A stretch of DNA of 7,981 nucleotides, from the NCBI GenBank assembly GCA_016935715.1, contig JAFGQJ010000110.1, positions 1 through 7,981 of the forward strand, written 5' to 3'. Source of the DNA: Spirochaetales bacterium (GTDB lineage: Bacteria > Spirochaetota > Spirochaetia > SZUA-6 > DRHE01). Shown here in pieces: positions 6,815 to 7,981 of the stretch. Both the position numbers and the translations under genes were made by a program. The notes under the pieces were generated by a model. The model was not told where the DNA came from. It ran no database searches and saw nothing but the letters and a program-made list of their open reading frames with translations. Position 1 is the first letter of the stretch. Each line of letters starts with the position of its first letter.

Positions 6815-7981
6815 TCAGTGCCTCCTGAGTGTCAGACTTCTAGTAGCATACAATGCGGACGCTGTCAAATTAAAATACCGGGGCACGAGGAACTGGAGCA
6901 GATACAGGACGACCAGGACCAGCACCGCCCAGCGCCCTCCGGCGCCCTGCGCTGCCGCCCGCAGCTCCACGGTTCCGGCGAACCCCTGATCTGCGAACAG
7001 CCGGGGCACGCTGCCGGGACCCGCCGCCTCCAGCGTTTCCTCCAGCCACGAGTCCTTGAACTGCTTCACCACCCGGAAAGTCTTGTGCACCCGGGCGCCG
7101 TCGGCGGCGACTCGATAGTCGGATACCAGGATACGCTCCCCGGCCCTCGGGAACTCATACGGGCGCGCGAACATGAGGGATTCCTGGAAGGCCCGATGCG
7201 TGAGATAGTCGGCCAAGTCGGGGTAATCTCGCGAATCGGAGTATTCCCACAGCTCGGACAGGGAGCGCCAGGACAATCCCTGCTCGTCGTTTCCGATGGA
7301 TTGCATCCGGATCGTTTCGGGCGGCTCAGCGGTCAACCCCGCCGCCAGGCGAAGCGCCGGATGAGAGCACAGCACGATGGACGCCATGACAACGAAGGGG
7401 GTCAGCGACGGAAACAGCGCGGGGCGGCGCAGCCGGAAGCGCCGCAGTATGGGCAGCAGGCGGAATGGAGAGTGGGCAGCCCGGTCGTCCCTGAGGAGGA
7501 GCGCAGCGTAGAGAAACGCGGCTGCGGGCAGCCCTCCCGCCGCCGCCAGGAGCAATCCGCCGCAGGGCCCCGGCCGGTTGAGCGCGACCGCCAGCAGCAC
7601 GGCCGCCGCCGCGGTCAGGAGCGGACGGAGCAGAGGGGCGCCCGGCGATTTTTCGAACAGCGGGCCCCGGTAGCGCGATGCGTGGATCCGTTCGAACAGA
7701 TACGCCCACGCAGGGATCACCAGGAAGAAGGCGAGCAGAGCGGGAAAAGCGGCCAGCGCAACGAGGAACAGCCAGGGAAGCGAAGACAGCACCAGGGCAA
7801 GTCGCGCCAATCGATCCGAGCAGAGCCGTGCGGCGCAGAGCAGGTAGGCCGCAAGCAGGAGAACCCGCAGCGCCGAGCGCAGCGGATCGAGCTCACCCAG
7901 ACGCCAGCGAAGATCCCGCTTTCCGATCAGAGCCCGCAATCCTAGATAAGCGGACAGCAGGTTCCGATCGCTGCGCAGGTA
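6815..7981 (-). CDS. Unrecognised polytopic membrane protein with a soluble domain, N-terminus cut by window edge
   Basis: I do not recognise this family. The frame is open to the window edge; 388 residues are visible and the true start is beyond it. An in-frame TTG at 7939 is not a convincing start because sensible coding continues upstream. Counting from the edge, hydrophobic segments lie at about 36-54, 60-97 (probably two helices), 119-136, 141-163 and 190-208. A hydrophilic stretch (about 215-349) follows, rich in charged and aromatic residues, and a last helix at 350-368 leads into a short basic tail. No cofactor motif, Cys cluster or known signature is visible. Composition is strongly Ala/Leu/Arg-rich, more so than the rnf genes. 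The stop is 8 nt before rnfC and the rnfC ribosome binding site lies inside this gene, so the two are probably cotranscribed and possibly translationally coupled. It could be an Rnf accessory or assembly factor, or an unrelated gene. Confidence 0.8.
   Translation of the reverse strand, partial: YLRSDRNLLSAYLGLRALIGKRDLRWRLGELDPLRSALRVLLLAAYLLCAARLCSDRLARLALVLSSLPWLFLVALAAFPALLAFFLVIPAWAYLFERIHASRYRGPLFEKSPGAPLLRPLLTAAAAVLLAVALNRPGPCGGLLLAAAGGLPAAAFLYAALLLRDDRAAHSPFRLLPILRRFRLRRPALFPSLTPFVVMASIVLCSHPALRLAAGLTAEPPETIRMQSIGNDEQGLSWRSLSELWEYSDSRDYPDLADYLTHRAFQESLMFARPYEFPRAGERILVSDYRVAADGARVHKTFRVVKQFKDSWLEETLEAAGPGSVPRLFADQGFAGTVELRAAAQGAGGRWAVLVLVVLYLLQFLVPRYFNLTASALYATRSLTLRRH
6821..6826 (-). 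promoter_or_regulatory. Ribosome binding site of rnfC, inside the upstream gene
   Basis: AGGAGG lies 14 nt before the rnfC ATG and within the last codons of the membrane-protein gene. The spacing is longer than ideal. No better in-frame start is seen nearby, and the RnfC family N-terminus begins just after this ATG. Confidence 0.6.

Noticed and set aside
6840..6868. Possible promoter for rnfC: TTGACA (6868-6863) and TACTAG 17 nt further on
   Set aside because: The -35 is perfect but the -10 matches only three of six bases, and the site lies within the coding sequence of the upstream gene, where TTGACA is just Leu-Thr codons. In GC-rich DNA the -35 is notable, so transcription start mapping would decide it.
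5625..6989. Long open frames on the plus strand (also 4388-5509, 6791-7945, 1737-2771)
   Set aside because: They lie antisense to clearly recognised rnf genes or the long membrane-protein frame. They are explained by high GC with few stop codons, and their translations are low-complexity Arg/Gly/Pro/His/Gln-rich with no family motifs.

Overview
The window is a nearly gap-free stretch of eight genes, all on the minus strand, read from right to left. Its core is a complete six-gene rnf operon in the order rnfC-D-G-E-A-B. This operon encodes the membrane-bound ferredoxin:NAD+ oxidoreductase (Rnf complex), which couples electron flow between reduced ferredoxin and NAD+ to Na+ or H+ translocation. 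The gene order is the one known from Clostridia and Thermotogae, not the rnfABCDGE order of gammaproteobacteria or the rnfBCDGEA order of Bacteroidetes. The DNA is GC-rich and coding density is close to 100%. This suggests an anaerobic, probably fermentative bacterium. A GH57-family glucan enzyme beside rnf would fit a spirochaete or another anaerobe, but the phylum cannot be fixed from the sequence alone.

Layout from right (upstream) to left (downstream): (1) 7981-6815, the C-terminal 388 residues of an unrecognised polytopic membrane protein, 5' end outside the window; (2) rnfC, 6806-5487; (3) rnfD, 5482-4400; (4) rnfG, 4403-3846; (5) rnfE, 3843-3145; (6) rnfA, 3148-2558; (7) rnfB, 2546-1725; (8) 1728-1, the first 576 residues of a GH57-type protein, 3' end outside the window. 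Junctions are 8, 4, -4, 2 (or -4 with the alternative rnfE start), -4, 11 and -4 nt. The whole set therefore looks like one translationally coupled transcription unit that extends beyond both edges. There is no non-coding stretch of more than about 11 nt, and I saw no RNA gene, mobile element, repeat array or terminator.

How the genes work together: RnfB is expected to take electrons from ferredoxin through its Fe-S clusters. RnfA and RnfE form the paired membrane core. RnfD and RnfG carry covalently bound FMN. RnfC carries the NADH/FMN site and two [4Fe-4S] clusters. Flavinylation needs an ApbE-type enzyme, which is not in the window.

Three departures from the textbook set stand out. The C-terminal ferredoxin domain of RnfB has lost exactly the four cysteines of one of its two [4Fe-4S] clusters while keeping the four of the other. 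RnfD has serine where the FMN-accepting threonine is expected. The GH57-like protein, coupled to rnfB by an ATGA overlap without a Shine-Dalgarno sequence, keeps the nucleophile glutamate but lacks the acid/base aspartate and several other active-site residues. The unknown membrane protein coupled to rnfC is the least explained gene and is a candidate accessory factor. I see no defence system, mobile island or other wholly new system here.
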